A DNA stretch of 39,769 nt from Paractinoplanes polyasparticus (GTDB lineage: Bacteria > Actinomycetota > Actinomycetes > Mycobacteriales > Micromonosporaceae). Of the stretch, positions 1 to 13,400 are shown piece by piece (within the stretch, counting starts at the first letter, position 1; every line of letters begins with the position of its first letter). The translations under genes were made by a program, and so were the position numbers. The notes beneath the pieces are model-generated. The model worked only from the letters and a program-made list of their open reading frames with translations, was not told where the DNA came from and searched no databases. The DNA lies in the NCBI RefSeq assembly GCF_019710575.1, contig NZ_JAHWFK010000070.1, forward strand, positions 1 through 39,769. Reading direction: 5' to 3'.

Positions 1-1451
1 TCCGGCGTCCGCCGCACCTGCTCCTCGAACAACACCGGGAACGTCACCCCCGGCAACGGACCGGAGGTGTCGTTCCAGCCGTGCAGCACCCGCTCCCGCT
101 CGGACCGGTCCAGGATGTCGACCGCGCCCAGCCGGGCGTCGGGCGACGCGGCGACGAACCGCAGCACCCGGCCCAGCCAGTCGGCCAGCCGGAGGGCGGT
201 CGCCGGTTCGAACAGATCGACCGACACGATCAGCGATCCGTTCAGCCCGGCGGGCCGGCCCTGATCGTCGAAGGCCTCGGCGACGGTGACGTCCAGGTCG
301 AATTTCGCGGCGGTGACCGGCAGGCCGTCGGCCGACGGCGTCTTCGCGCCGGTCCGCGCGCCGGGCAGGTCGAACGCGGAGCGCTCGTTGTTCTGCACGG
401 TCAGCATCACCTGGAACAGCGGGTGCCGGGCCAGCGACCGTGTCGGCGCCAGCTCCTCGACCAGCCGCTCGAACGGCACGTCCTGGTGGGCCAGGGCGTC
501 CAGGCTGGTCTCCCGGACCCGGGCCAGGATCTGCCGGAACTCCGGGTCGCCGGACAGGTCGGTGCGGATGACCAGGGTGTTGAGGAAGAACCCGACCAGG
601 TCGTTGACGGCCTCGTCGGTGCGCCCGGCGACCGGGGAGCCGATCGGGATGTCGGTGCCCGCGCCCAGTCGTGACAGCGTGACCGCCAGCGCGGCCTGCA
701 ACACCATGAAGGTGGTGACGCCCTCGGCGCGGGCCAGGCGAGACAACTGGTCGTGCACCTCGGCCGGCACGTGCAGCGGGACGCTGTGGCCGCGGTTGGT
801 CTCCACCGCCGGCCGCGGGCGGTCGGCGGGCAGCATCAGCTCCTCGGGCGCGCCGGCCAGGGTCTCTCGCCAGTACGCCACCTGCCGGGACAGAAGGCTC
901 TCGGGGTCCGACTCGTCGCCCAGCAGATCCCGCTGCCACAGGGTGTAGTCGGCGTACTGGACGGGAAGCGGCGCGAAGGACGGCGCCTCGCCGCGCTTGC
1001 GGGCCGCGTAGGCCGTCGTCAGGTCCCGGCCGAGCGGGGCCATCGACCAGCCGTCACTCGCGATGTGGTGCATCACCAGCACCAGGATCTGCTCGTTCGG
1101 GCCGGGCCGGAACAGCCATGCCTTGACCGGCACCTCGCGGGACAGGTCGAACGCGTGCTCGCGGGCCCGCCCGACCGCCCGGCCCAGCTCGGCGCCCGCG
1201 ACCTCGGTGGTCTCGAGGCTCCAGTCGAGCTCGTCCGGCTCCAGGATCCGCTGGTACGGCGTGCCGTCGTCGACCGCGAAGACCGTACGCAGCGACTCGT
1301 GCCGGCCGATGACGTCCCGCAGCGCCGCCTGGAGCACGGTGACGTCCACGTCGCCGCCGAGGCGCATCACCATCGGGATGTTGTAGGTGGCCGTCGGTCC
1401 TTCCAGCTGGCTGAGGAACCAGAGGCGTCGCTGCGCGAACGACAACGGCAC
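1..1451 (-). other. Giant NRPS module 12, partial: C domain and first residues of an A domain
   Basis: C domain from 1451 with PLSFAQRRLWFL and HHIASDGWS, ordinary type. The A domain begins near 80 (GWNDTSGPLPG) and is cut by the window edge after about 25 residues (LFEEQVRRTP). These opening residues are unlike those of modules 1-11, hinting at a different A-domain subfamily. Its pocket, and so its substrate, cannot be read here. Confidence 0.88.
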
Positions 1452-4400
1452 CCGCTCCGGGCGGGCAGTCGCCACGAGCACCGGCCGCGCCGGGCCGGTC
1501 TGCGCACCGGTCAGCCAAGCCGCCAGCCCGGCCGGCGTCGGCGTCTCGAACAGAACGCGCAGCGGGACCTCGACGCCCAGCACCGTCCGGATGCGCGACA
1601 GCAGCCGGACGGCGAGCAGCGAATGGCCGCCCAAAGCGAAGAAGCCATCGTCCACCCCGACTGTGTCGAGGCCGAGCACGTCGGCGAACGCGGCGCACAG
1701 CAGTTCTTCCTGCACGGTGGCCGGCGCGCGGCCGGTCCCGGTGGTGAGTTCCGGCGCGGGCAGCGCGTTGCGGTCCAACTTGCCGTTCGCGGTCAGCGGC
1801 AACTCGGCCAGGGTCACGAACGCGGCCGGCACCATGTAGTCCGGCAACCGCGCCGCCGCCAGCTCCCGCAACCGCTGCTCGGCGACATCACCGACCACGT
1901 ACGCGACCAGGCGCTCATCCCGGAGCACCACCGCCGCCTGGCGCACCTCGGGATCGGCCAGCAGGACCGCCGCGATCTCGCCCGGCTCGACCCGGAAACC
2001 GCGGATCTTCACCTGCTCGTCGGCCCGACCGGCGAACACCAGCTGCCCATCCTCGGCCCACTTCGCCAGGTCACCGGTGCGATACATCCGCTCCCCCGCG
2101 CCGAACGGGCACGCCACAAACCGCTCACCGGTCAGACCGGGACGACCCACATAGCCGCGGGCCAGCCCGGCACCCGCGATATAAAGCTCACCAGCCACCC
2201 CAACCGGCACCGGGTCCAGCGCCTCATCGAGGACGAACAGGCGGGTGTTGGCGATCGGCCGGCCGAACGGCACCGGCCCGTCCCGGCTCGGATCGACCTC
2301 GCCCTCAGCCACCATCACCGTCGCCTCGGTAGGACCGTACGTGTTGACCAGACGCCGACCCGCCGACCACACCCGAGCCGCCTGCTCACCGATAGCTTCC
2401 GCGCCCACCAGCAGCGTGCGCACCGAGGCGAGATCGCCGGGCTCCAGCACGCCCAGCAGCGACGGCACCACACTGGCCGCCTGCACGGAAACATCACGCA
2501 GCAGACGCGGCTCAGCCCGCTGCTCATCAGTCGCCACCACCAACGTCGCGCCCGTCGACAGAGCCACCGACACATCCAACACCGACGCATCAAAGGCGAA
2601 CGACGCGAACTGCAACACCGAAACACCCGGACCAGCGCCCATCCGCGGGCCGAACACCGACACCAGGTTGGCCAGCGAACCGTGCGACACCGCCACACCC
2701 TTCGGCGTACCGGTCGAACCCGACGTGTAAATCACATACGCCAGCTCCCGGGCGTCGCCCGTGAGCGGCGGCGCATCCACGCGCCCGGCCACCTCCTGCG
2801 GGCGGACCACCGGCAGCCCGCCAAGGCCGTCCTCAGCCACCACCAGCCGGGCGCCGCTGTCGGCCAGGACGAAGGCGATCCGCTCGGCCGGATAGCCGGG
2901 GTCGACCGGCACATAAGCCGCGCCGGCCTTCCATGCCGCGACGATCCCGACCAGCATGTCGACACCACGCGGCAAACACAGTCCCACCACGGACCCGGCC
3001 GACACACCCCGCTCGCGCAGCCCCCACGCCAGACCGTTGGCCCGCGCATCCAGCTGCCCGTAGGACAGCTCGACGCCGCCACAAACCACCGCCACCGCAT
3101 CCGGCGACTCGGCCACCCGCTGCCGGAACAGATCCAGCACCGTGGCCTCCCGCACCGGCGCCGCGGTGTCGTTGAAGCCCGACACCACCCGCGACCGCTC
3201 GGCCGCGTCCAGAACGTCCACGCTTCGCAGGCGTACGCCCGGGTGCTCGGTCACGACCTCGAGCACCCGCACCAGCTTGGCCACCAGCCACTCCGCGGTC
3301 GACCGGTCGAAGAGGTCGACCGACGCGATCAGCGCCCCGCGCAGCCCGGCCGGTCCGCCGTCGTCGTCCAGCACCTCGGAGACGGCGACGTCCAGATCGA
3401 ACTTCACCGCCGTCTCCCCAGTGGGTCCGCCCTCGCCCTCCCGGGCCGGCCGCTCGTTGTTCTGCGCCGCGAGACTCACCTGGAACAGCGGGTGCCGGGC
3501 CAGGGACCGCACCGGCGCCAGCTCCTCGACCAGCCGCTCGAACGGCACGTCCTGGTGCGCGAGCGCGCCCAGCGTCGTCTCCCGCACCCGGGCCAGGACC
3601 TGCCGGAACTCGGGATCGCCGGACAGGTCCGTACGGATGACCAGGGTATTGACGAAGAACCCGACCAGGTCGTTCACGCCCTCGTCGGTGCGACCGGCGA
3701 CCGGGGAGCCGATCGGGATGTCGGTGCCCGCGCCCAGCCGGGACAGCAGCACCGCCAGCGCGGCCTGCAGCACCATGAACGTGGTGACGCCCTCGGCCCG
3801 CGCCAGCTCGGCCAGCCGCCGGTGCACCTCGGCCGGCACCCACAGCGGCACGTTGTGGCCGCGGTGGTTAGCGACCGCCGGCCGGGACCGGTCGGTCGGC
3901 AGGATGATCTCCTCGGGCGCGCCGGCCAGCGTCTCGCGCCAGTACGCCACCTGCCGCGACAGCAGGCTCTCCGGGTCCGACTCGTCGCCGAGCAGGTCCC
4001 GCTGCCACAACGTGTAGTCGGCGTACTGCACGGGAAGCGGCGCGAAGGACGGCGCCTCGCCGCGCTTGCGGGCCGCGTAGGCCGCCGACAGGTCCCGGCC
4101 CAGCGGGGCCATCGACCAGCCGTCACCGGCGATGTGATGCACCACCACCATCAGCACCTGCTCGTCGGGTCCGGGCCGGAACAGCCAGGCCCGCACCGGC
4201 ACCTCCCGCGACAGGTCGAACGCGTACTCCCGGGCCCGCCCGAGCGCCGCGCCGAGTTCCGCGCCGTCGACCTCGCCGACCTGGACGCTCCAGCCGAGCT
4301 CGGCCGGGTCGAGGATCCGCTGGTACGGCTCACCGTCGGCGACGGCGAACACGGTCCGCAGCGACTCGTGCCGGCCGAGCACGTCGCGCAGCGCCGCGTT

Positions 4401-7400
4401 CAGCACCGCCGCATCGACGTCCCCGCCCAGGCGCATCACCATCGGGATGTTGTAGGTCGGGTTGGGCCCTTCGAGCTGGCCCAGGAACCAGAGGCGGCGC
4501 TGCGCGAACGACAGCGGCACCCGCTCCGGGCGGTTCCCCGCCGTGAGCGCCGGCCGGGCCGGACCGGCGTCGGCGCCGGTCAGCCAGGCCGATACTCCGG
4601 CTGGGGTCGGCGCCTCGAAGAGGGTCCGCACCGGCAGTTCGGCCCCGAGCACCGTGCGGATCCGCGACATCAGGCGCGCGGCGAGCAGCGAGTGCCCGCC
4701 GAGGTCGAAGAAGCTGTCGTCCATGCCCACCGAGTCGACGCCCAGCACGTGGGCGAACGCGGCGCAGAGAAGTTCCTCCTGCACGGTCGCCGGCGCCCGG
4801 CCGCCGCCTGCCTCGGCCGCGGAGGTGAAGTCGGGGTCGGGCAGCGCCTTGCGGTCCAGCTTGCCGTTGCGGGTCAGCGGCAGCTCCGCCAACGCGACGA
4901 ACGCCGAGGGCACCATGTATTCCGGCAGCCGCGCCGCCGCCAGCTCCCGCAGGCGCTGCTCGTCAACGTCACCGACCACGTACGCGACCAGGCGCTGATC
5001 CCGGGCGAGGACCGCGACCTGACGCAGCTCCGGGTGCGTGAGCAGCACCTGCTCGATCTCGCCGGGCTCGATCCGGAACCCGCGGATCTTCACCTGGTCG
5101 TCCACCCGGCCGGCGAACACGAGCTGCCCGTCGACCGTCCACCGCACCAGGTCACCGGTGCGGTACATCCGCTCACCGGCACCGAACGGCGAGGCCACGA
5201 ACCGTTCACCGGTCAGCCCGGCCCGGCCCACATAGCCCCGCGCCACACCCGCGCCGGCCACATACAGCTCGCCGATCACCCCGACCGGCACCGGGCTCAA
5301 CCCGTCGTCGAGCACGAAGACCCGGCCATTGGTGACCGGCGTGCCGATCACCGGGGCACCGCCCGCCTCGAGAGGTTGAGACATCGTTGCGCACACGGTC
5401 ACCTCGGTCGGCCCGTACGCGTTCACCAGCCGCCGGCCCACCGCCCAGCGGTCCACCAGCGCCCGGTCCAGCGCCTCGCCGGCCGACACCACAGTGCCCA
5501 CCGGCACGGCGGCCGGATCCAGCACGCCCAGCACGGCCGGCGGGAGCGTCGCGTGCGTCACCTCGTGCCGGGTCAGCACCTCGACCAGGCCACCACCGGG
5601 CGTCAGCTCCCGTGCGGGGGCGGTCACCAGCGTCGCCCCGGATCCCAGCGCCATCAGCACTTCCCAGGTGGCCGCGTCGAATCCGATGGACGCGAACTGC
5701 AGCACCCGGGCGCCGGCTCCCACCCCGAACCGGTGCACCTGCGCCATGGCGAGGTTCGCCGCGCCCGCGTGGGTCAGCGCGACACCCTTCGGCGTTCCGG
5801 TCGAGCCCGACGTGTAGATGACGTACGCCAGGTTGAGGGGGCTGACCGCCGTCTCCGGTGAGGTCTCGGGGAACCGCCGCAGGGTCGCCGGGTCGTCCAG
5901 CGCCACCGGCAGCACGCCCGGCAACGGGAGGTCGTCCAGCGCGTCCGAGCTGCCCAGCACCACGATCACCCGGCTGTCGGCCAGCATGAACGTGATCCGC
6001 TCGGCCGGGTGGCCGGGGTCGATCGGCAGGTACGCCGCCCCGGCCTTCAGCACGCCCAGCAGCGCCGTCACCAGATCCGGGCCGCGATCCATCACGACCG
6101 CCACGACCGACTCGGCGCCGACTCCGTAGCCGCGCAGCAGCCAGGCCACCCGGTTCGCCCGCGCCTCCAGCTCCGCGTACGACCATGCAACGCCGTCGGC
6201 CAGCACGGCGGCCGCGTCCGGCGACTCCGCGAGCCGGCGCCGGAACAACTCGAGCACCGTTGGGTCGCCGGCCGGCGCCGCGGTGTCGTTCCACGTGCCC
6301 AGCATCGTCGTCCGCTCGGCCGCGTCGAGCAGGTCGATCGCCCGCAGACGCAGTCGGGGCTCGGCCGTCACCAGATCGAGGACACGTACCAGGCCGCGGG
6401 TGAACCGTTCCACCGTGTGCCGGTCGAACAGGTCGGCCGACCCGGTGAGCGAGCCGCGCAGCCCGGCCGGGCGGCCCTGACCGTCGAAGATCTCACCGAT
6501 CATCAGGTCGAGGTCGGTCTTCACCACCGCTGCGTCGCCGCCAGCCATCGCGACACCGCCGCTGACCTGAACGTCGGGCAGCTCCATCACGGCCCGCTCG
6601 ACGTTCTGCAGCGTCAGCACGACCTGACACAGTGGATGCCGGGCCAGCGACCGCACCGGCGCCAGCTCCTCGACCAGCCGCTCGAACGGCACATCCTGAT
6701 GAGCCAGCGCCCCGAGCGTGGTCTCCCGTACCCGCTCGAGCACCTCCCGGAACTCGGGGTCGCCGGACAGGTCGGTCCGGATGACCAGGGTGTTGACGAA
6801 GAAGCCGACCAGGTCGTTGAGCGCCTCATCGGTGCGTCCCGCGTTGCCCGAGCCGATCGGGACGTCGGTGCCGGCGCCGTGCCGGGACAGCAGCACTGCC
6901 ACTGCGGCCTGCAACACCATGAAGACGGTGACGCCCTCGGCGCGAGCCAGGCCGACCAGGCGCTGATGCACGTCGGCCGGGACCCGCAGCGGCACCCGGT
7001 GGCCCTGGTGACTCGCCACCGGGGGCCGCGGACGGTCGGCCGGCAGCGGCAGCTCCTCCGGCGCGCCGGCCAGAGCCTGCCGCCAGTACGCCACCTGCTG
7101 CGACAGCAGGCTCTCCGGATCCGACTCGGCGCCCAGCAGCTCACGCTGCCACAGGGCGTAGTCGGCGTACTGCACGGGCAGCGGCTGGAAGGACGGCGCG
7201 TCGCCGTGCAGCCGCGCCGCGTACGCCGCCGACAGGTCGCGGCCCAGCGCCGCGCTCGACCAGCCGTCGCTGGCGATGTGGTGCATGACCAGCACCAGCA
7301 CCTGCTCGTCGGGGCCGGCCCGGAACAGCCAGGCCTTGATCGGCACCTCGGTGGCCAGATCGAACGCGTGCTCCGTGGCCCGGGCCATCGTCGGCGCCGC

Positions 7401-10400
7401 GTCGGCGGCGTCGACCTCGCCCACCTCAAGGCTCCAGTCCAGCTCTGACGGCTCCAGGATCCGCTGGTACGGCTCACCGTCCTCGACGGCGAACAGGGTG
7501 CGCAGCGGTTCGTGCCGGCCGATCACATCCCGCAACGCGGCCTGGAGCGCGGCGACGTCCACATCGCCGCCCAGACGCATCAACATCGGGATGTTGTAGG
7601 TCGCGCTCGGGCCCTCCAGCTGACCCAGGAACCACAGGCGGCGCTGCGCGAACGACAGCGGCACCCGCTCCGGGCGCTCCGATGATTTCAGAACCGGCCG
7701 TGCCGGTCCGGTCTCCGCGGCGGCCAGCCAGGCCGCCACGCCTGCCGGCGTGGGCGCCTCGAACAGCGTCCGCACGGGCAGCTCGGCATCCAGCACCGTC
7801 CGGACCCGCGACACCAGCTTGACCGCGAGCAGCGAGTGCCCGCCCAGGTCGAAGAAGCTGTCGTCGACACCGACCACGTCGACACCGAGGACGTCGGCGA
7901 ACGCGGCGCACAGCAGTTCCTCCTGCACGGTCACCGGCGCGTGTCCCGCACCGGTCGTGTAGTCGGGTGCGGGCAGCGCCTTGCGGTCAAGCTTGCCGTT
8001 CGGGGTGAGCGGCAGCTCGGCCAGCAGCACGAAGGCCGACGGCACCATGTAGTCCGGCAGGCTCGCCGCCGCCAGCTCCCGCAGCCGCTGCTCGTCGACG
8101 TCACCGACGACGTACGCGACCAGGCGCTCGTCCCGGACGATCACCGCCGCCTCGATCACGTCCGGGTGCCCGGTGAGCACGGCACGAACTTCGCCCGGCT
8201 CAACCCGGAACCCGCGGATCTTCACCTGCTCGTCCGCGCGCCCGGCGAACAAAAGCTGCCCGTCCGAGGTCCACCGGGCCAGGTCACCGGTGCGGTACAT
8301 CCGCTCGCCGGAGCCGAACGGGCACGCCACGAACCGCTCGCCGGTCAGGCCCGGACGGCCCACATAGCCGCGGGCCAGCCCGGCGCCGGCGATGTAGAGC
8401 TCGCCGGCCACGCCGGCCGGCATCGGGTTGAGCGCGTCGTCCAGCACATAGAGACGGGTGTTGGCGATCGGCCGGCCGAACGGCACCGGGCCGTCCCGGC
8501 CCGGGTCGACCTCGCCGGCGGCCACCATCACGGTCGCCTCGGTGGGCCCGTAAGTGTTCACCAGCCGGCGGTCCGCCGACCACACGCGGGCGGCCTGCTC
8601 CCCGATCGCCTCGGCCCCCACGGCCAGGCATCCGACCGGCAGCTGGTCGGGCGTCAGCACCGACAACAGGGACGGCACCACGCTGGCCACCTGGACCGGC
8701 AGCTCGGCCAGCAGGCGGGGCTCGGTGCGCTCCCGGTCGCCGGCGATCACCAGGGTGCCGCCGCGGGCCAGCGCCACAGCCACGTCCAGCACCGACGCGT
8801 CGAAGCCGAACGAGGCGAACTGCAGCATCCCGACGCCGGTGTCCACGCCCAGCAGCGGCCCGAACACCGACACCAGGTTCACCAACGAGCCGTGCGAGAC
8901 GGCCACACCCTTCGGCGTCCCGGTCGAGCCGGACGTGTAGATGACGTACGCCAGGCTGCGCGCATCGACCGGACGGGCCGCGAACTCTGCGCCGCCCACC
9001 TCGTCGACCGACAGCACCGGCACGCCACCGGAATCGACGGCGGTGTCACGCGTGGTCAGCATCACCGCGGCACCGCTGTCGGCCAGCACGAACCGGATCC
9101 GCTCGGCCGGCAGGCCCGGATCGACCGGCACGTAGGCCGCCCCGGCCTTCCACACCGCCAGGATCGCCGCGACCATGTCCACGCCGCGCGGCAGGCCGAG
9201 CGCCACCACCGAGCCGGGGCCGGGCAGCGCCGCGGCGAGCTCGCCGGACCGGGCGTCCAGCTGCGCGTACGTCAGTTCGGCGCCGTCGCAGACCACGGCC
9301 ACGGAGTGCGGATGCGCCGCCACCGCGGCCGCGAACAGCTCCAGGATCGTGCCCGGCGGGACCGGCGCGACGGTGTCGTTCCAGCCGTCCACGACCTGAG
9401 CCCGTTCGGCGGCGTCCAGGATGCCGACATCGTGAAGCCGCAACTCGGGCGTCGCCGTCACCTCGTCCACCACCCGGCCGAGCCAGGTGACCAGACGCTG
9501 CGCGGTCGCCCGGTCGAACAGGTCGACCGACGCCAGCAACGAGCCGCTCAGGCCCGCGGGCCGGCCGTCCTCGTCGAAGGTCTCGGCGACTGTGACGTCC
9601 AGGTCGAACTTCGCCGTCGTGGTGAGCTCGCCGTCGGACGGCGACGTCCGGCCGGGCTCCCCGTTCTGCACGGTCAGCATCACCTGGAACAGCGGGTGCC
9701 GGGCCAGCGACCGCACCGGCGCGAGCTCCTCGACCAGGCGCTCGAACGGCACGTCCTGGTGGGCCAGAGCGTCCAGGCTGGTCTCCCGCACCCGGGCCAG
9801 CAGCTGCCGGAACTCCGGGTCGCCGGTCAGGTCGGTCCGGATGACCAGGGTGTTGACGAAGAACCCGACCAGCTCGTTCAGGGCCTCGTCCGTACGGCCC
9901 ACGACCGGGGATCCGATCGGGATGTCCGAACCGGCGCCCAGCCTCGACAGCAGCACCGCCAGCGCGGCCTGCAGCACCATGAACGTGGTCACGCCCTCGG
10001 CCCGCGCCACCTCGGCCAGGCGGCGGTGCACCCCGGCCGGCATGTCCACCGGCACGCGGTGACCCCGGCGGCTCGACACCGCCGGACGCGGCCGGTCCAC
10101 CGGCAGCGTCAGCTCCTCGGGCGCGCCGGCCAGGGTCTCCCGCCAGTACGCCACCTGCGTGGACATCAGGCTGCCGGGGTCCGCCTCGTCGCCCAGCAGA
10201 TCCCGCTGCCACAGCGCGTAGTCGGCGTACTGGACCGGCAGCGGCGTCCACTGTGGGGTCTCGCCGCGCCGCCGGGCGTCGTACGCCGTCGTCAGGTCGC
10301 GGCGCAGCGTCCCGCTCGACCAGCCGTCGCTGGCGATGTGGTGGGTCACCAGCACCAGCACCGGCGCGCCGACGCCCGGCCGGAACAGCCAGGCCCTGAT

Positions 10401-13400
10401 CGGCGCCTCGGCGGCCAGGTCGAACGCGTACTCCGTGGCCGCGGCGATCGCCGGGCCCAGGTCCGCCTCGTCGACGTCGCCGCCGTGCAGGCTCCAGCCG
10501 AGCTCGGCCGGCTCCAGGATGCGCTGGTACGGCTCGCCGTCGGCGGCCGCGAAGACCGTGCGCAGCGGCTCATGCCGGCCGATCACGTCGAGCAGCGCCG
10601 CGTTCAGCGCGACCGGGTCCACGTCGCCGGGCAGACGCATCACGATCGGGATGTTGTAGGTCGGGTTCGGACCCTCCAACTGGCTCAGGAACCAGAGGCG
10701 GCGCTGCGCGAACGACAGCGGCACCCGCTCCGGGCGGTCGCCGGCCGTGAGCACCGGCCGGGCCGGGCCGGTCTGCTCGCCGGCCAGCCGGGCCGCCAGC
10801 CCGGCCGGTGTCGGCGTCTCGAACAAGGTCCGCACCGCCAGCTCGGCGTTCAGCACCGTGCGGATCCTCGACACCAGCCGCACGGCCAGCAGCGAATGGC
10901 CGCCGAGGGCGAAGAAGCTGTCCTCCACGCCGACCGCCTCGAGACCGAGCACCTCGGCGAACGCGGCGCACAGCAATTCTTCCGGCACCGTAGCCGGAGC
11001 CCGGCCCGCACCGCTCGCGTACTCCGGATCCGGCAGCGCCGCGTGGTCCAGCTTGCCGTTCGGGGTCAGCGGCAGCTCGGCCAGGTTCACGAACGCGGTC
11101 GGGACCATGTACTCCGGTAGCCGGGCCGCGGCTACGGCCCGCAGGTCGTCCGCCGTGACGTCACCGATGACATAGGCGACGAGTTTCTCGTCCCGGACGA
11201 TGACGGCCGCCTGAACCACCTGCGGGTGAGCGGCCAGCACGGCCTGGATCTCGCCCGGCTCGACCCGGAAACCGCGGATCTTCACCTGCTCGTCGGCCCG
11301 ACCGGCGAACACCAGCTGCCCGTCCTCGGTCCACCGGGCCAGGTCACCGGTGCGATACATCCGCTCCCCCGGTCCGAACGGGCATGCGACGAATCGCTCG
11401 CCGGTCAGACCGGGACGGCCCACATAACCACGGGCCAGCCCGGCGCCCGCGATGTAGAGCTCGCCGGCGATGCCGATCGGCACCGGGTTGAGGGACGCGT
11501 CGAGGACGTACAACCGGGTGTTGGCGATCGGCCGGCCGAAGGGCACCGGACCGTCCCGGGCCGGATCGACCTCGCCCTCGGCCACCATCACCGTCGCCTC
11601 GGTCGGGCCGTACGTGTTGACCAGACGCCGGCCTGCGGCCCAGACCCGCGCCGTCTGCTCTCCGATGGCTTCCGCGCCGACCAGCAAGGTGCCCACCGAG
11701 GCGAGGTCGGTCGGCTCGAGCACGCCGAGCAGCGAGGGCACCACACTGGCCGCCTGCACGGAAACATCACGCAGCAGACGCGGCTCGGCCCGCTGCTGCT
11801 CGGTGGCCACCACCAACGTCGCGCCCGTCGACAGAGCCACCGCCACATCCAACACCGACGCGTCGAAGGCGAACGACGCGAACTGCAACACCGAAACACC
11901 CGGACCAGCGCCCATCCGCGGGCCGAACACCGACACCAGGTTGGCCAGCGAACCGTGCGACACCGCCACACCCTTCGGCGTACCGGTCGAACCCGACGTG
12001 TAAATCACATACGCCAGCTCCCGGGCGTCGCCCGTGAGCGGCGGCGCATCCACACGCCCCACCACCTCCTGCGGACGCACCACCGGCACCCCACCGAAGT
12101 CGTCCTCAGCCACCACCAGCCGAGCGCCACTGTCAGCCAGGACAAAAGCGATCCGCTCGACCGGATAGCCGGGGTCGACCGGCACATAAGCCGCGCCGGC
12201 CTTCCACACCCCAACGATCCCGACCAGCATGTCGACACCACGCGGCAAACACAGCCCGACCACGGACCCGGCCGACACACCCCGCTCACGCAACAGCCAC
12301 GCCAAGCCGTTGGCCCGCCCATCGAGCTGCCCGTAGGTCAGCTCGACGCCGCCGGACACCACGGCCACCGCATCCGGCGACTCGGCCACGCGCTCCCGGA
12401 ACAGATCCAGCACCGTGGCCTCCCGCACCGGCGCCGCCGTGTCGTTCCAACCGGAGAGCAGCCGGGCACGCTCGTCGCCGTCGAGGACGTCGACGGTGGA
12501 GAGGGCGGTCGGGGCGAGACCGTCGACCTCCGCCGCGAGCGCGGCCACCAGCCGCTCCAGCCCGCTGACCATCAGCCCGGTGACCAGCCGAGGCGGGATC
12601 GGGCTTCGGGCCTCGACGGCGACGCTCAGCGCGCCGTCGCGGTCGTTGACCGCCACCGTCAGCGGATAGTTGTTGCGTTCGAGCCCGTGCACGCTGCGGA
12701 TGCCGCTGTCCGCGGCCGGGTTCGCCGGTCGCTCGCCACCGCCCACGTGCCGGTAGTTGAACAGCGAGGTGAACAGCGGCGTGTTGCCGGGCAGACCACT
12801 GGCCTGCAGCGCGACGGCCAGCGGGGCGTGCTCGTGCTCCAGCAGCGCGGCCAGCTGGCCGCGCATCGCCTCGACCGCGGCGCGCACCCCGGTGTGCGCG
12901 GTGCGGGCCCGCACCGGCAGCGTGTTGATGAACGGGCCGAGGACCCGGTCGGCGCCCTCGCCGGCGTTGAGCCGGCCGAACAGCACCGTGCCGAACACCA
13001 CGTCGTCGCGGCCGGACAGCACGGCCAGCACCCGCGCCCACACCACGTGCAGCACGGTCGCCGGCGACACGCCCAGCCGCCGGGCCACCTCGCGCAGGGC
13101 GGCGGCGGTCTCGTCCGGCACCGGCAGGGCCACGGTCGACGACGACGTGCCGTCACCGCGCACGTCCAGCACCCCGAACGGCGCGGTCGGCTCGTCGACG
13201 TCGCCCAGGAGCGCGCCGAAGTAGCGTTCGTGCTCCTCCCGCGGCACCGAGCGGGCCTGCGCCACGAAGTTGCGGAACGGCAACGCCGGAGTCAGCTCGT
13301 CGAGCCGGCCGGCCATGATCAGCCGGAGTTCCCGCATCAGCGTGTCCATGCCCACGTGGTCCTGCACGGCGTGGTGCATCCGCAACACGCCCAGCCAGCG

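Larger units (their letters stand above)
1452..4520 (-). other. Giant NRPS module 11: C-A-PCP
   Basis: C domain from 4520 with HHIAGDGWS. A domain from about 3179 (GFNDTAAPV) with YTSGSTGTPKG; pocket D A L V L G T V M, as in modules 4, 6, 7 and 8. NGKLDRNALP near 1760-1788. PCP Ser at 1620-1622. Parts of the A-domain DNA (about 2340-3120) are nearly identical to modules 7 and 8, and the PCP region shares exact tracts with modules 6 and 7. Substrate unassigned. Confidence 0.9.

Noticed and set aside
753..5861. Very long plus-strand open frames (others at 17376-22028 and 28599-35834)
   Set aside because: They are antisense shadows of the GC-rich synthetase genes: Arg/His/Gln/Pro/Gly-rich, with no recognisable domains, and repeating with each module because the underlying modules repeat.
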